DNA from: Blautia argi
GTDB taxonomy: Bacteria > Bacillota > Clostridia > Lachnospirales > Lachnospiraceae
Length of the DNA stretch: 64,000 bases
Reading direction: 5' to 3'
Assembly: GCF_003287895.1 (NCBI RefSeq)
Contig: NZ_CP030280.1
Location: 937,501-1,001,500, forward strand
The notes below the pieces were generated by a model. That model saw only the letters and a list, made by a program, of their open reading frames with translations. It did no database searches and was not told the DNA's origin. Below, in pieces: positions 18,054 through 27,453 of this stretch (within the stretch, counting starts at the first letter, position 1; every line of letters starts with the position of its first letter). The translations under genes and the position numbers were made by a program.

Positions 18054-19160
18054 ATGAAAAAAATGCTGGTTGGGTTTATTATGGATGGAAATGGCGGAGG
18101 AGTGGATAAGTATCTGTTGAATTTTCTTGAGAATACAGCAGGTGAAGAGGTAGAAATAGACTTCCTGACAAATGAAATAGATGCTGATTTGGAAGAATAT
18201 TTAAAGAAATACCATTCCCGTATTTTTGCTATTGCAAATTTAAAACATCCAATAACCCAGTACCGCCAGGTCTGCAGGATTATAAAAGAACAGAAATACG
18301 ATATGGTATATCTGAATATTTCGACAGCAATTGATTGCATAGCAGCTTTGGCAGCAAAAAGCTGTAAGGTAAAACGGATTATGATTCACAGTCATTCCAG
18401 TGGAAATGACTGTGAGAATCACATAAAGAGAATGATTTTTAACGGGATACATAGAATTTGCAGAACATTTTTGTACAGAATAGCTACAGAATATTATGGC
18501 TGTTCTAAAAAGGCGGGAGTCTGGTTGTTTCCGAAGAAGATTGTGGAAAGCAATAGATTTCAAACCATTTTTAATGCAGTGGATTTAGAAAAGTATACAT
18601 ATAATGAAGAACTCAGAAAGCAAGTAAGAAAAGAACTGAATTTAGAAGATAAATTTGTAGTAGGCCATGTGGGAAATTTTTCTTATCCCAAAAACCACTA
18701 CTTTTTGATTGATATATTTGAAAAATTGAAAGCAAAATGTCCGGAGTCTGTTTTAGTGCTGGCAGGACAGGGGGAACGCCTGGAAATGGTAAAAAATATA
18801 GTGAAGGACAGGGGTATGGAAGACAGTGTGAGAATTCTGGGATTCCGGAAAGATGTGAACAGGCTGTTTCAGGGAATGGATTTTTTTGTCCTTCCTTCTT
18901 ATTTTGAAGGTTTACCGACCGTCAGTATAGAAGCACAATGTACAGGACTGCCCTGTCTTATGAGCGAAAATGTAACGCAGGAAGCAGCAATTACAGGAAA
19001 TTGTTGGTTTTTACCGTTGCATGATACACCGGAAAAGTGGGCTGATTTTATTTTACAACATAGAAACATGGACAGAACTTCTGTTTCCTGGATAGAGAAA
19101 ACGAAAAAATACAGCCTGGAAGATTTGAAAGAACAACAGATACAGTTAATAAGAGGATAA
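18054..19160 (+). CDS. glycosyltransferase, GT4-like
   Basis: 368 aa from ATG 18054, 2 bases after the polymerase stop. A longer in-frame extension back to 17850 overlaps the polymerase and is not credible. The start MKKMLVGFIMDGNGGGVDKYL is the usual glycine-rich acceptor-side loop. The C-terminal domain has VGHVGNFSYPKNHYFLI, VLVLAGQGERLEMV, VRILGFRKDVNRLFQGMD, FVLPSYFEGLPTVSIEAQCTGLPCL, with the EGLP and E residues that hold the nucleotide sugar. It resembles EpsF-type transferases of gut Firmicutes. Specificity is unknown. Confidence 0.88.
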   Translation: MKKMLVGFIMDGNGGGVDKYLLNFLENTAGEEVEIDFLTNEIDADLEEYLKKYHSRIFAIANLKHPITQYRQVCRIIKEQKYDMVYLNISTAIDCIAALAAKSCKVKRIMIHSHSSGNDCENHIKRMIFNGIHRICRTFLYRIATEYYGCSKKAGVWLFPKKIVESNRFQTIFNAVDLEKYTYNEELRKQVRKELNLEDKFVVGHVGNFSYPKNHYFLIDIFEKLKAKCPESVLVLAGQGERLEMVKNIVKDRGMEDSVRILGFRKDVNRLFQGMDFFVLPSYFEGLPTVSIEAQCTGLPCLMSENVTQEAAITGNCWFLPLHDTPEKWADFILQHRNMDRTSVSWIEKTKKYSLEDLKEQQIQLIRG

Positions 19161-19168
19161 GGTGAAAA

Positions 19169-20167
19169 ATGAAGCTGGCCAGTATTGTTGTACCTGTGTA
19201 CAATATAGAAAAATATATAAAGAATTGTATAGAAAGTCTGTGTGTACAGACGTATCAGAATTTGGAAATTATTCTGGTAGATGATGGAACTTTGGATAAC
19301 AGTGGCAAGATCTGCGACGAGTATGCAAAGAGGGACAGCAGAATCAGAGTGATTCATAAAGAAAACGGAGGTCTGAGTGATGCAAGAAACAAAGGCGCTC
19401 AGACTGCGTCTGGGGAATATCTGTTCTTTGTAGATGGAGATGACCGTGTGGCTCCGGATTTGGTGGAGAAAACCGTTTTGTGTGCAGAAATACAAAATGC
19501 AGATATGGTTATTTTTGATTTTGAATCTGTAGAAGAGGATACCGGACGGAGAGATTTGTATCATTTTGATTTGCCGGAAAGTACGAATGTCAAAACAACC
19601 CCTGAACTGATTCTTAAGACACCGGCTGCCTGGTGCAGAATGTATAAAAAAGAATTTTGGGATTGCTCAGGTATCCGTTATCCTGAGAAAATTCAATATG
19701 AAGATTTGGCAACAACTCCGCGCTTGATTTTGAAGGCAAAGAAGATTGCATATGTAGGGGACAAACCATTATATTTTTATATGCTGAGAGAAGGTTCCAT
19801 TATGCGAAGTAATAATTTTGAAAGAAGTTATCAGGATAGAAAATATGTTTTGAGTTATTTGAAAGAATATTTTCAGGAACAGGGAGAGGAACAGCGCTAT
19901 GAAAAAGAAATGGAATATTTATTTTTCGAACACGGATATTTTGTTCCCTCCAAAGAGATTATTCTGGCAGATACAGGAAGTATGTGGCTAAAGGAATTCA
20001 GAAGCTTTGCTTTGAAGAACTATCCGGAAATGTTTAAGAATCCTTACATAAAACAAATGTCAGGTAAAGATAAAATTTTGCTGTTTCTTATGCGGAGAAA
20101 ATGGTACAGAATTATGAATCTGCTATCCGGCGCCAGAAAGCAAAAAGACAGTTGGAAAAAGGAGTAA
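19169..20167 (+). CDS. glycosyltransferase family 2
   Basis: 332 aa. GT-A domain with SIVVPVYNIEKYIKNCI, EIILVDDGTLDNSGKIC, KENGGLSDARNKG and DGDD in FFVDGDDRVAPDLV. The C-terminal part is mixed and ends with a basic amphipathic stretch (MRRKWYRIMNLLSG), likely membrane association. Eight bases follow the previous stop. One of two GT2 genes in tandem, but the next one is only distantly similar, so it is not a recent duplication. Confidence 0.88.
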   Translation: MKLASIVVPVYNIEKYIKNCIESLCVQTYQNLEIILVDDGTLDNSGKICDEYAKRDSRIRVIHKENGGLSDARNKGAQTASGEYLFFVDGDDRVAPDLVEKTVLCAEIQNADMVIFDFESVEEDTGRRDLYHFDLPESTNVKTTPELILKTPAAWCRMYKKEFWDCSGIRYPEKIQYEDLATTPRLILKAKKIAYVGDKPLYFYMLREGSIMRSNNFERSYQDRKYVLSYLKEYFQEQGEEQRYEKEMEYLFFEHGYFVPSKEIILADTGSMWLKEFRSFALKNYPEMFKNPYIKQMSGKDKILLFLMRRKWYRIMNLLSGARKQKDSWKKE

Positions 20168-20176
20168 TGAGAAACT

Positions 20177-21184
20177 ATGGAAAAAATACTGACAATTACA
20201 ATTCCTTCTTATAATGTGGAAAAGTATTTACAGCAGACCCTGGATTCTTTTATAGATGATGAGATTTTAAATGACATAGAGGTACTTGTTGTAGATGACG
20301 GTTCAAAAGACAGAACAGCAACGATAGGAAAAGCATATGAAGAGAAATATCCGGATACTTTTCGCGTGATATCCAAAGAAAACGGAGGACATGGTTCTAC
20401 CATTAACAGGGGAATACAGGAGGCAAAAGGAAAGTATTTCAAGGTTGTAGATGGAGATGACTGGGTATATACAGAAGACTTCATAAAGTTGGTAAAGGCT
20501 TTAAAAACCTGTAATGCAGACTATATTGTCACAAATTATTATGAAGTAAATGATAAAACCGGAGAAAAAACTCCAAGGGAATATCGGGAATTTCAAAAAA
20601 AGGATATCTGGAAATTTTCAGAAGCAGCCCAGGTAAAGCAAATAGGAATGCACCCTTTGGTAATCAAAACAGAAATTTTAAAAAAGAATCAGATTCGTTT
20701 AGATGAACACTGCTTTTATGTGGACGTTGAATATATTTTATATCCAGTGCCTTATGTGGAAACCGTACAGTATCTGAATTTGTTTGTGTATATGTATCGT
20801 CTGGCTGTTACAACCCAGAGTGTGAGTCTGGCAGGATATCAGAAACATATGCAGAATCATATAGATGTTATTTTGCACCTGACAGAATTTTTTAATAAAT
20901 ATCAGAAATATGGTGAAAAAGAAAAAATAGATTATATTGGAAAAAGAATTGCTCAGATGGTGGGAGATCAGATTACGATTTTCATGAGTTTCTCAGAGAA
21001 AGATAAAGAGATGAAAAAGAAATTTATGGAATTTGACAGAGCATTAAAAGCAGCCAGCCCGGAGATTTACCATCGTTCTGGTGAAGAAAGCGGGACGCTT
21101 CGCTTATTTCGGAAGATGAATTTTAAATGCTATCCGTGGATTGCAAAAATGTGTAAAAAACGGAATCACATAGGAGAAGATTAG
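20177..21184 (+). CDS. glycosyltransferase family 2
   Basis: 335 aa. Motifs: LTITIPSYNVEKYLQQTL, EVLVVDDGSKDRTATI, KENGGHGSTINRGI, and DGDDW in FKVVDGDDWVYTED. The GHGSTIN version of the usual LSxARN motif marks a distinct GT2 subgroup common in Firmicutes glycan loci. No transmembrane segments are evident. It lies directly before the flippase gene with a 2-base gap. Confidence 0.87.
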   Translation: MEKILTITIPSYNVEKYLQQTLDSFIDDEILNDIEVLVVDDGSKDRTATIGKAYEEKYPDTFRVISKENGGHGSTINRGIQEAKGKYFKVVDGDDWVYTEDFIKLVKALKTCNADYIVTNYYEVNDKTGEKTPREYREFQKKDIWKFSEAAQVKQIGMHPLVIKTEILKKNQIRLDEHCFYVDVEYILYPVPYVETVQYLNLFVYMYRLAVTTQSVSLAGYQKHMQNHIDVILHLTEFFNKYQKYGEKEKIDYIGKRIAQMVGDQITIFMSFSEKDKEMKKKFMEFDRALKAASPEIYHRSGEESGTLRLFRKMNFKCYPWIAKMCKKRNHIGED

Positions 21185-21186
21185 AT

Positions 21187-22658
21187 ATGAAGACACATTC
21201 TATTAAATTCAATTTTATTATGAATGCTTTGCTGACTTTATCGTCTGTTATTTTTCCTATTATTACATTCCCATACATATCGAGAGTGTTAGGAGTAAGA
21301 GGAAGCGGAGATGTAGCGGCAGCATTATCAACAGTTTCCTACTTTACGATGTTTGCTTCATTGGGAGTGCCTACATATGGTATTCGAGCTTGTGCACGGG
21401 TAAGAGACGATAAAGCAAAGTTATCGCAGACCGTCCAGGAACTTTTGATCATTAATGCAGTAACAACAGCAGCTATATATCTGATTTTTTTTGGCTGTCT
21501 TGCAGTTGTACCAAAATTCAATGGGCAGAAAGAGCTCTTAATGGTAGTCAGTATATCTATTATATTAAACACCATGGGAATGCAATGGTTGTATAATGCA
21601 CTGGAACAGTATAGTTATATTACAGTCTGTTCGTTGAGTTTTAAGGTTTTGGGAATCATATTGATGTTCGCCATGATTCATTCACCTGATGATTATTTAA
21701 AATATGGGGCAATTAGTGCAATTTCCAGCTACGGATCTGGCATTATGAATTTTATTAATATGAGAAAATATGTGTCATTAAAAAAGACAGAATTTTACGA
21801 TTTTAAAAGACACATGAAACCGCTGTTTACATTTTTCTTTATGTCTGCAGCAACCAGTATTTATTTGAATCTGGACATGGTTATGCTCTGGCTGATGAAG
21901 ACAAATTGGGATACTGGTATCTATAATGCAGCAATTAAAATTAAGACGGTGTTGGTAAACTTAGTTACCTCTCTGGGCACAGTTTTGCTTCCAAGAATGT
22001 CTTTTTACATAGAAAAAGGAGAGCAGGAAGCCTTTAAGATACTGTGACAAAAGCTTTTCGGTTTGTTACAGTAGCAGCAACAGGAATGATGATTTTCTTT
22101 ATGATTTTTGCAAAAGAATCCATTCTGATTTTATCAGGAGATGCATTTTTACCGGCAATTTTGCCTATGCAGCTGCTAATGATAACACTTTTGCTTATTG
22201 GACTGTCTAATATTACAGGGATGCAGATTCTTACCCCTATGGGGCAGGAGGATAAAGTATTGAAGTCAATCGTAGCCGGAGCAGTTGTGGATTTTACATT
22301 GAATCTGGTATTGATTCCCAGATATGCGTCTACAGGAGCTGCATTTGCAACAGTTATGGCAGAAACTATAGTTGTGATTGTACAATTCATATATTTAAGA
22401 GATATATTGAAAGGATTATTGAAGAATATCCAGTATTTCAAAATTATAGCAGCACTAATTTTAGGAAGCGCGGGGGCTATTTTGTTAAAAGTAAATATGA
22501 ATTTTGATGGAAGCTCCACCTTTATGCGTTTAGTAATTATGGCAGCGGAGGCAATCGTATTTTTTGCTCTTTATGGAGGAAGCCTTCTTTTGATGAAAGA
22601 GCCTTTGATTATGGAAATGAAGGAAATGGGGATTAATATGCTGAAAAGAAAAAAATAG
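21187..22658 (+). pseudogene. repeat-unit flippase (Wzx/MATE-like), split by a one-base frameshift
   Basis: Two adjoining frames make one polysaccharide flippase. Bases 21187-22047 give 286 residues (start MKTHSIKFNFIMNALLTLSS, FPYISRVLGVRGSGDVA), ending EAFKIL-stop. Bases from 22044 give 204 residues (VTKAFRFVTV...GDAFLPAILPMQLLM...). The sum, about 490 aa with roughly 12-14 helices, is normal for Wzx. Restoring one A at TTTAAGATACTG (about 22034-22045) reads EAFKDTVTKAFRF, as expected in homologues. No slippery heptamer is present. The second frame can start at a GTG overlapping the TGA (GTGA), so coupled translation of two halves cannot be excluded. A second, intact Wzx lies at 39621. Confidence 0.82.
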
Positions 22659-22670
22659 AGGAGGAAAAAT

Positions 22671-24080
22671 ATGTATCAGACAGAGAAAAGCAGCTGGTGG
22701 AAACACTGGGATTTTATTGTCTTAGATATTATATGTCTTCAGATCGCCTATGTGATTTCTTTTATGATTAGACATGGGTGGATTTTTCCTTATAAATTGG
22801 AAGCATATAAAGATTTGGGAGTTATTTTGGCCCTGATAGAATTATGTGCAGGATTCTTTTTAGAAAGTTATAAAGATGTTATCAGAAGAGGATATTTTGA
22901 AGAGGCAAAAAGAGTTGTATTGCAGATTACAGTAGTTCTGGGTATTGTGATTGCAAGTTTGTTTATGACAAAGTCTTCTGAGGTTTTTTCCAGAGCAGTT
23001 TTTTTAAGACTCTGGATACTTGCTATAATGATTACATATATGGGAAGAGTCTTATTAAAATTGTGGGTTAGAAAAGTCTTAAGGAATAAAGAAAAATTGC
23101 AGAAATTGATTCTTGTTTCTACAGGGCGGGAAGTAAAAACAACCATTGAAGAGCTGGAAAAACAAAAGTATAAAAATTACTATATTAGCGGGATTATATT
23201 ATTAGAGAAAACAGATATAGAAAAAATATTAGGAATTCCGGTGATTTCCTGTGGAGAAGATGCAATTTTGGGGATTCAAAACAGTATTGTAGATGAAGTG
23301 TTTCTGGATTGCAGCACACGAAATCCTTTAGTAAAGAGAATTCTGTCTGCCTGCAGGGAGATGGGATTGACAACACATTATAATCTGGGAAACAATGATA
23401 TGCTTTCTGAAACATCCATGGTGGAAAATTTTGGTGGATTTGCTGTTCTTACCTCCAGTATTAAATTTGCAGACTCCAGACAGCTGTTTCTTAAGAGGCT
23501 GATGGATATCGCAGGTGGAATTATTGGAATGATATTAACCGGAATTTTAACCATTATTCTTGCTCCTATTATTTATATCCAGAGTCCTGGACCTGTGTTC
23601 TTTTCTCAGGAAAGAGTAGGACGGAATGGAAGAAAATTTAAGATTTACAAATTCCGTTCTATGTATCCAGATGCAGAAGAGCGAAAAAAAGAACTGATGG
23701 AAAAAAATAAAATGCAGGGACTGATGTTTAAAATGGACGATGATCCCAGAATTATTCCGATTGGAAAATTTATTCGAAAAACATCACTGGACGAGTTCCC
23801 ACAGTTTTTCAATGTATTGAAAGGCGATATGAGCCTGGTAGGAACCAGACCGCCCACAGTAGACGAATATGAACAGTATGAAACACACCATAGAGTTCGT
23901 CTGGCTGCAAAACCAGGATTAACAGGAATGTGGCAGGTCAGTGGAAGAAGTGATATTGTGGATTTTGAAGAAGTAGTAGCCTTAGATAAAAAATATATTG
24001 AAGAGTGGAATATAGGATTGGATATCAGAATTCTTTTGGAAACAGTAAAAGTAGTTTTGACTGGAAAAGGGTCTGTGTAA
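22671..24080 (+). CDS. polyprenyl glycosylphosphotransferase (WbaP/CpsE-like initiating transferase)
   Basis: 469 aa. Four or five N-terminal membrane helices (to about residue 125), a central nucleotide-binding-like domain (LQKLILVSTGREVKTTIEEL... through about 260), another helix (about 278-305, LKRLMDIAGGIIGM) and the C-terminal catalytic domain with SPGPVFFSQERVGRNG, KIYKFRSM, KTSLDEFPQFFNVLKGDMSLVGTRPPT and GLTGMWQVSGRS. This large form usually transfers glucose-1-phosphate (or galactose-1-phosphate) to undecaprenyl phosphate. The next gene resembles WchF, which acts on Glc-PP-Und in pneumococcal loci, so glucose is favoured. It is the second initiating enzyme in the locus; AGAGGAGG precedes its ATG. 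Confidence 0.93.
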   Translation: MYQTEKSSWWKHWDFIVLDIICLQIAYVISFMIRHGWIFPYKLEAYKDLGVILALIELCAGFFLESYKDVIRRGYFEEAKRVVLQITVVLGIVIASLFMTKSSEVFSRAVFLRLWILAIMITYMGRVLLKLWVRKVLRNKEKLQKLILVSTGREVKTTIEELEKQKYKNYYISGIILLEKTDIEKILGIPVISCGEDAILGIQNSIVDEVFLDCSTRNPLVKRILSACREMGLTTHYNLGNNDMLSETSMVENFGGFAVLTSSIKFADSRQLFLKRLMDIAGGIIGMILTGILTIILAPIIYIQSPGPVFFSQERVGRNGRKFKIYKFRSMYPDAEERKKELMEKNKMQGLMFKMDDDPRIIPIGKFIRKTSLDEFPQFFNVLKGDMSLVGTRPPTVDEYEQYETHHRVRLAAKPGLTGMWQVSGRSDIVDFEEVVALDKKYIEEWNIGLDIRILLETVKVVLTGKGSV

Positions 24081-24094
24081 AGGGAGAAAAAAAG

Positions 24095-25279
24095 ATGGAA
24101 AATAAGAAAAAACATGTGTTTATTATCGGTTCTAAAGGAATCCCCGCACAATATGGCGGATTTGAATCTTTTGTGGAGAATCTGACAAAATATAGAAAAG
24201 ATAAAGAAATACAATATTATGTATCTTGTATTCCCACAAAAGAAGTGTATGATACAATGCCCAGGACTTTTAAATATAATGATGCAAACTGTTTTTATGT
24301 AACACCGAGAAATATCGGACCGGCAAAAGCTGTTGTTTATGATATTGAGGCATTGAGGTATTGTATTCGCTATATTAGAAAGAAAGGATTAGAAGATGTA
24401 ATTATCTATATTTTAGCATGCAGAATAGGACCGTTTATTGGCTATTATAAAAAACAGTTGCAAAAGCTGGGAGTTACTTTGTATGTAAATCCGGACGGAC
24501 ATGAGTGGAAACGGGCAAAATGGAGTCTTCCTGTAAGAAAATACTGGAAAATATCTGAAAAATATATGGTAAAACATGCAGATTTGCTCATCTGCGACAG
24601 TAAGAATATAGAAAAATATATACAGGAAGATTACAGAAAATTTCAGCCAAAGACCACTTTTATTGCATATGGTTCGGAAACCAAGCAATCCAAATTAGAA
24701 GATCAGGATAAAAAATGGATATCCTGGTGCCGGGAAAAACAGGTAAAACCGGGCAAGTATTATTTGGTAGTGGGAAGATTTGTACCGGAAAATAATTATG
24801 AAACTATGGTCAGAGAATTTATGTGTTCTAAAACGGATAAAGATTTTGTGATTATCACAGGCGTGGAACATAATAAATTTTATCAGAAGTTAAAAGAAAC
24901 TACTCATTTTGATAAAGATAAAAGAATCAAGTTTGTGGGAACCGTATATGACAGTGAATTATTGAAGAAAATACGTGAAAATGCGTATGGTTATTTTCAT
25001 GGACATGAAGTTGGCGGTACAAACCCCAGTTTGTTAGAAGCTCTTGGGAGTACAAAGCTGAATTTACTTCTGGATGTGGGATTTAACAGAGAAGTAGGAG
25101 AAGATGGCGCTTTATACTGGAGCAAGGAAATAGGAAATCTGGCAAAAGTAATAGAAGAGGCAGATAAGATGAAAGAGCAGGAAATCCTAGAACTGGAGAA
25201 AAAAGCAAAAGAAAGAGTTGAACAGGAATATAGTTGGGATATTATTGTGGACAGATATGAGAAAGTGTTTAAAAGGTAG
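24095..25279 (+). CDS. WchF/Cps2T-like rhamnosyltransferase (DUF1972 + GT4)
   Basis: 394 aa from ATG 24095 (GGGAG 8 bases upstream); the open frame to 24005 overlaps the previous gene and is rejected. The N-terminus KHVFIIGSKGIPAQYGGFESF and VNPDGHEWKRAKWS are hallmarks of the DUF1972 glycosyltransferase family, whose known members include the beta-1,4-rhamnosyltransferase that adds L-rhamnose to Glc-PP-undecaprenol. C-terminal GT4 features: YLVVGRFVPENNYETM, KFVGTVYDSELL, HGHEVGGTNPSLLEAL. It directly follows a CpsE-like gene, the order seen in streptococcal capsule loci. No rmlABCD genes are in the window. Confidence 0.85.
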   Translation: MENKKKHVFIIGSKGIPAQYGGFESFVENLTKYRKDKEIQYYVSCIPTKEVYDTMPRTFKYNDANCFYVTPRNIGPAKAVVYDIEALRYCIRYIRKKGLEDVIIYILACRIGPFIGYYKKQLQKLGVTLYVNPDGHEWKRAKWSLPVRKYWKISEKYMVKHADLLICDSKNIEKYIQEDYRKFQPKTTFIAYGSETKQSKLEDQDKKWISWCREKQVKPGKYYLVVGRFVPENNYETMVREFMCSKTDKDFVIITGVEHNKFYQKLKETTHFDKDKRIKFVGTVYDSELLKKIRENAYGYFHGHEVGGTNPSLLEALGSTKLNLLLDVGFNREVGEDGALYWSKEIGNLAKVIEEADKMKEQEILELEKKAKERVEQEYSWDIIVDRYEKVFKR

Positions 25280-25288
25280 ATAGAATAG

Positions 25289-26502
25289 ATGAAAATATTA
25301 GTTGTACATAATCTTCACAGAACCGGTTCTGCCAGTGGAGATGATCAGGTATTTAAAAATGAAACAAAGCTATTGCAGCAAAAGGGGATAGAGGTTATCC
25401 CCTATACTGTTATTAATGATAAATTTGATCAGGCTGGGGCAGTCGGGAAAATATTAATGACACTTGGCATGATGTGGTCATTTGAAAATTATAAAAAAAT
25501 AGAAGAACTTATAAAACGTGAGAAGCCGGATATTATGCATGTGCATACTTTTTTTCCACTGCTTTCTCCGTCTATTTTGTATGCAGCAAAGAAATATCAG
25601 GTAAAAGTAGTGGCGACGCTGCATGACACCAGATTTATCTGTCCTTGCGCAACGTCTTTAAGGAATGGAAAAATATGTAATCTTTGCGGCGATGGAAAAT
25701 ATTTCAGAATGGTCAAGTATGGCTGTTTTAAAAATTCCAGGTTTATGTCTTTAGTAGTGGCAACTATTTTTAAATATCATAGGATCAAAAAATCCTTTTA
25801 TAAACAAATTGATAAATATATTTGTCTGAATGACGAGCAGATTGAATTGCTGGAGAATATTGGTTTTGATAAAGAGAAAATTGTCAAAAAATACAACTTT
25901 GTATCCGACGCAGGACTCTCTGTAGCAGAAATACCAAAAAACTATACGCTTCCTGAACATTTTGCCGTATTTTACGGGAGAATAGGGGAAGAAAAAGGCA
26001 TTCGGATACTTCAAAAGGTTTGGGATACAATCGAAGATATTCCCCCTCGTAGTGATGGGCGGGGGACCATTAGAAGAAGAGTTTAGAGTGTGGGCAGACA
26101 AGAAAGCAAATGTATTTTATCTTGGGTATGTACCTCATGAGGTGTGTATGGCTATAGCAGAGAGAGCAGATTTTGCTCTGATGCCCTCTATTTGGTATGA
26201 AGGCTGCTCCATGGTGGCAATAGAAACAGAAAGTCTGGGAATTCCTTTAATTACAACAGACATTGGTTTTTTCAAAGAGGCGATTCAAAACGGAAAGAAT
26301 GGAATAAAAATCCCTTTGGGTGATATTCAGGGCTTCAGAGAAGCTATAATGAATTTTTGGGAAAATCCTGAAAAAGTGCAGGAAATGGGACAAAATGCCA
26401 GGACTGATTATGAAAAAAAAATATGTACCCGAAGATAATGTGAAACAGTTATTAGAAATATATGTCGGGGTACTGGGGGAAGACGGAAAATGGAGCAAAT
26501 AG
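25289..26502 (+). pseudogene. glycosyltransferase, GT4-like, with two homopolymer frameshifts
   Basis: The N-terminal part (25289 to about 26045) begins MKILVVHNLHRTGSASGDD and has KPDIMHVHTFFPLLSPSI, KVVATLHDTRFICP and two Cys pairs. Reading breaks at a run of five C (26042-26046): with four C it continues DIPLVVMGGGPLEEEF, the GT4 donor loop. The middle part (to about 26412) has FYLGYVPHEVC, MPSIWYEGCSMVAIE. A second break falls at nine A (26413-26421): with eight it reads YEKKYVPEDNVKQLL and ends at TAG 26500-26502, overlapping the next gene by 13 bases. The repaired product is 403 aa, a normal GT4 length. As written, it would be truncated before its donor site and probably inactive. Confidence 0.85.
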
Positions 26503-27446
26503 AAAAAGATTTGATAAGTGTTATCATACCTGTATATAATGCAGAAAAAGAACTGGGAAGATGTATAGAAAGTATTTTAAAACAAAGCTATATAAATTTG
26601 CAGATTCTTATAATAGATGATGGTTCAGAGGATAGCTCCCTTTCCATTGCCAGAAGTTATGAGAAAGAAGACAATCGAATCTTTGTTTTTCATCAGATGA
26701 ACCAAGGGGTATCGTCTGCCCGAAATCTGGGGATTGAAAAGGCAGAAGGGAAATATCTGGTTTTTGTAGATGGCGATGACTTTATAAGCGATGATATGAT
26801 AGAACGCTTGTTTCTAAATATGGCGAGAGAAGAACAAATTGATGTTTCTATATGCAATTATAAAAGAAATGGTTTACAGGAAAATGAAATAGAAGGGGAA
26901 TGCGAAGTTCTAAACAAAGAAGAGGCTATCTGCAGGCTTTTTTATCGTGATTCTTATCAGGGCTTTCTGTGCAATAAGATGTTTCGGACAGAGGTGATCA
27001 AAGGAGAAAGACTGTTGCTGAATCCTGAGATTTCTATATGTGAAGACTTGTTGTTTTGTTCTCTGTACTTTTCGCATATAAGAAAAGCTGTATATGATTC
27101 CAGGGTTTGTTATTTCTATGAGGAAACAGGCTTTGGCGCGACCAGATCAGATCAGTATAATCCGCGAAGATATACTATGTTGAAATCCTTTGATGAGATA
27201 GAAAAAGCATGGGATACTTTTGCTAGCGAAAGAATAAAGAAAGCTGCATATAACTATTTGGCAACTGTATGTATGCTGTTATTTAAAATGACAGTAAAAT
27301 ATCATAAAGAGGCAGATAAAAATGCTATGAATCAGATCATCGGCCACCTGAAAAAGACTGGCTGGTATTATCTGAACTCAGAATGGCAGACAAAATTTAA
27401 GATTGCATATGTTCCTTTAAAACTGGTGAGTTATTTTAGAAAGTGA
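26490..27446 (+). CDS. glycosyltransferase family 2
   Basis: 318 aa. SVIIPVYNAEKELGRCI, LIIDDGSEDSS, NQGVSSARNLGIEKA and DGDD in FVDGDDFISDDM. The C-terminal half is less conserved and lacks membrane helices apart from a mildly hydrophobic basic tail. Its start lies inside the end of the frameshifted GT4 gene; that overlap supports the repaired reading of the upstream gene. Likely one repeat-unit sugar addition; donor unknown. Confidence 0.88.
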   Translation: MEQIEKDLISVIIPVYNAEKELGRCIESILKQSYINLQILIIDDGSEDSSLSIARSYEKEDNRIFVFHQMNQGVSSARNLGIEKAEGKYLVFVDGDDFISDDMIERLFLNMAREEQIDVSICNYKRNGLQENEIEGECEVLNKEEAICRLFYRDSYQGFLCNKMFRTEVIKGERLLLNPEISICEDLLFCSLYFSHIRKAVYDSRVCYFYEETGFGATRSDQYNPRRYTMLKSFDEIEKAWDTFASERIKKAAYNYLATVCMLLFKMTVKYHKEADKNAMNQIIGHLKKTGWYYLNSEWQTKFKIAYVPLKLVSYFRK

Positions 27447-27453
27447 TGAAAGT

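Noticed and set aside
22030..22050. Programmed -1 ribosomal frameshift in the flippase
   Set aside because: No X-XXY-YYZ slippery heptamer or convincing downstream stem; a lost A in TTTAAG explains the break better.
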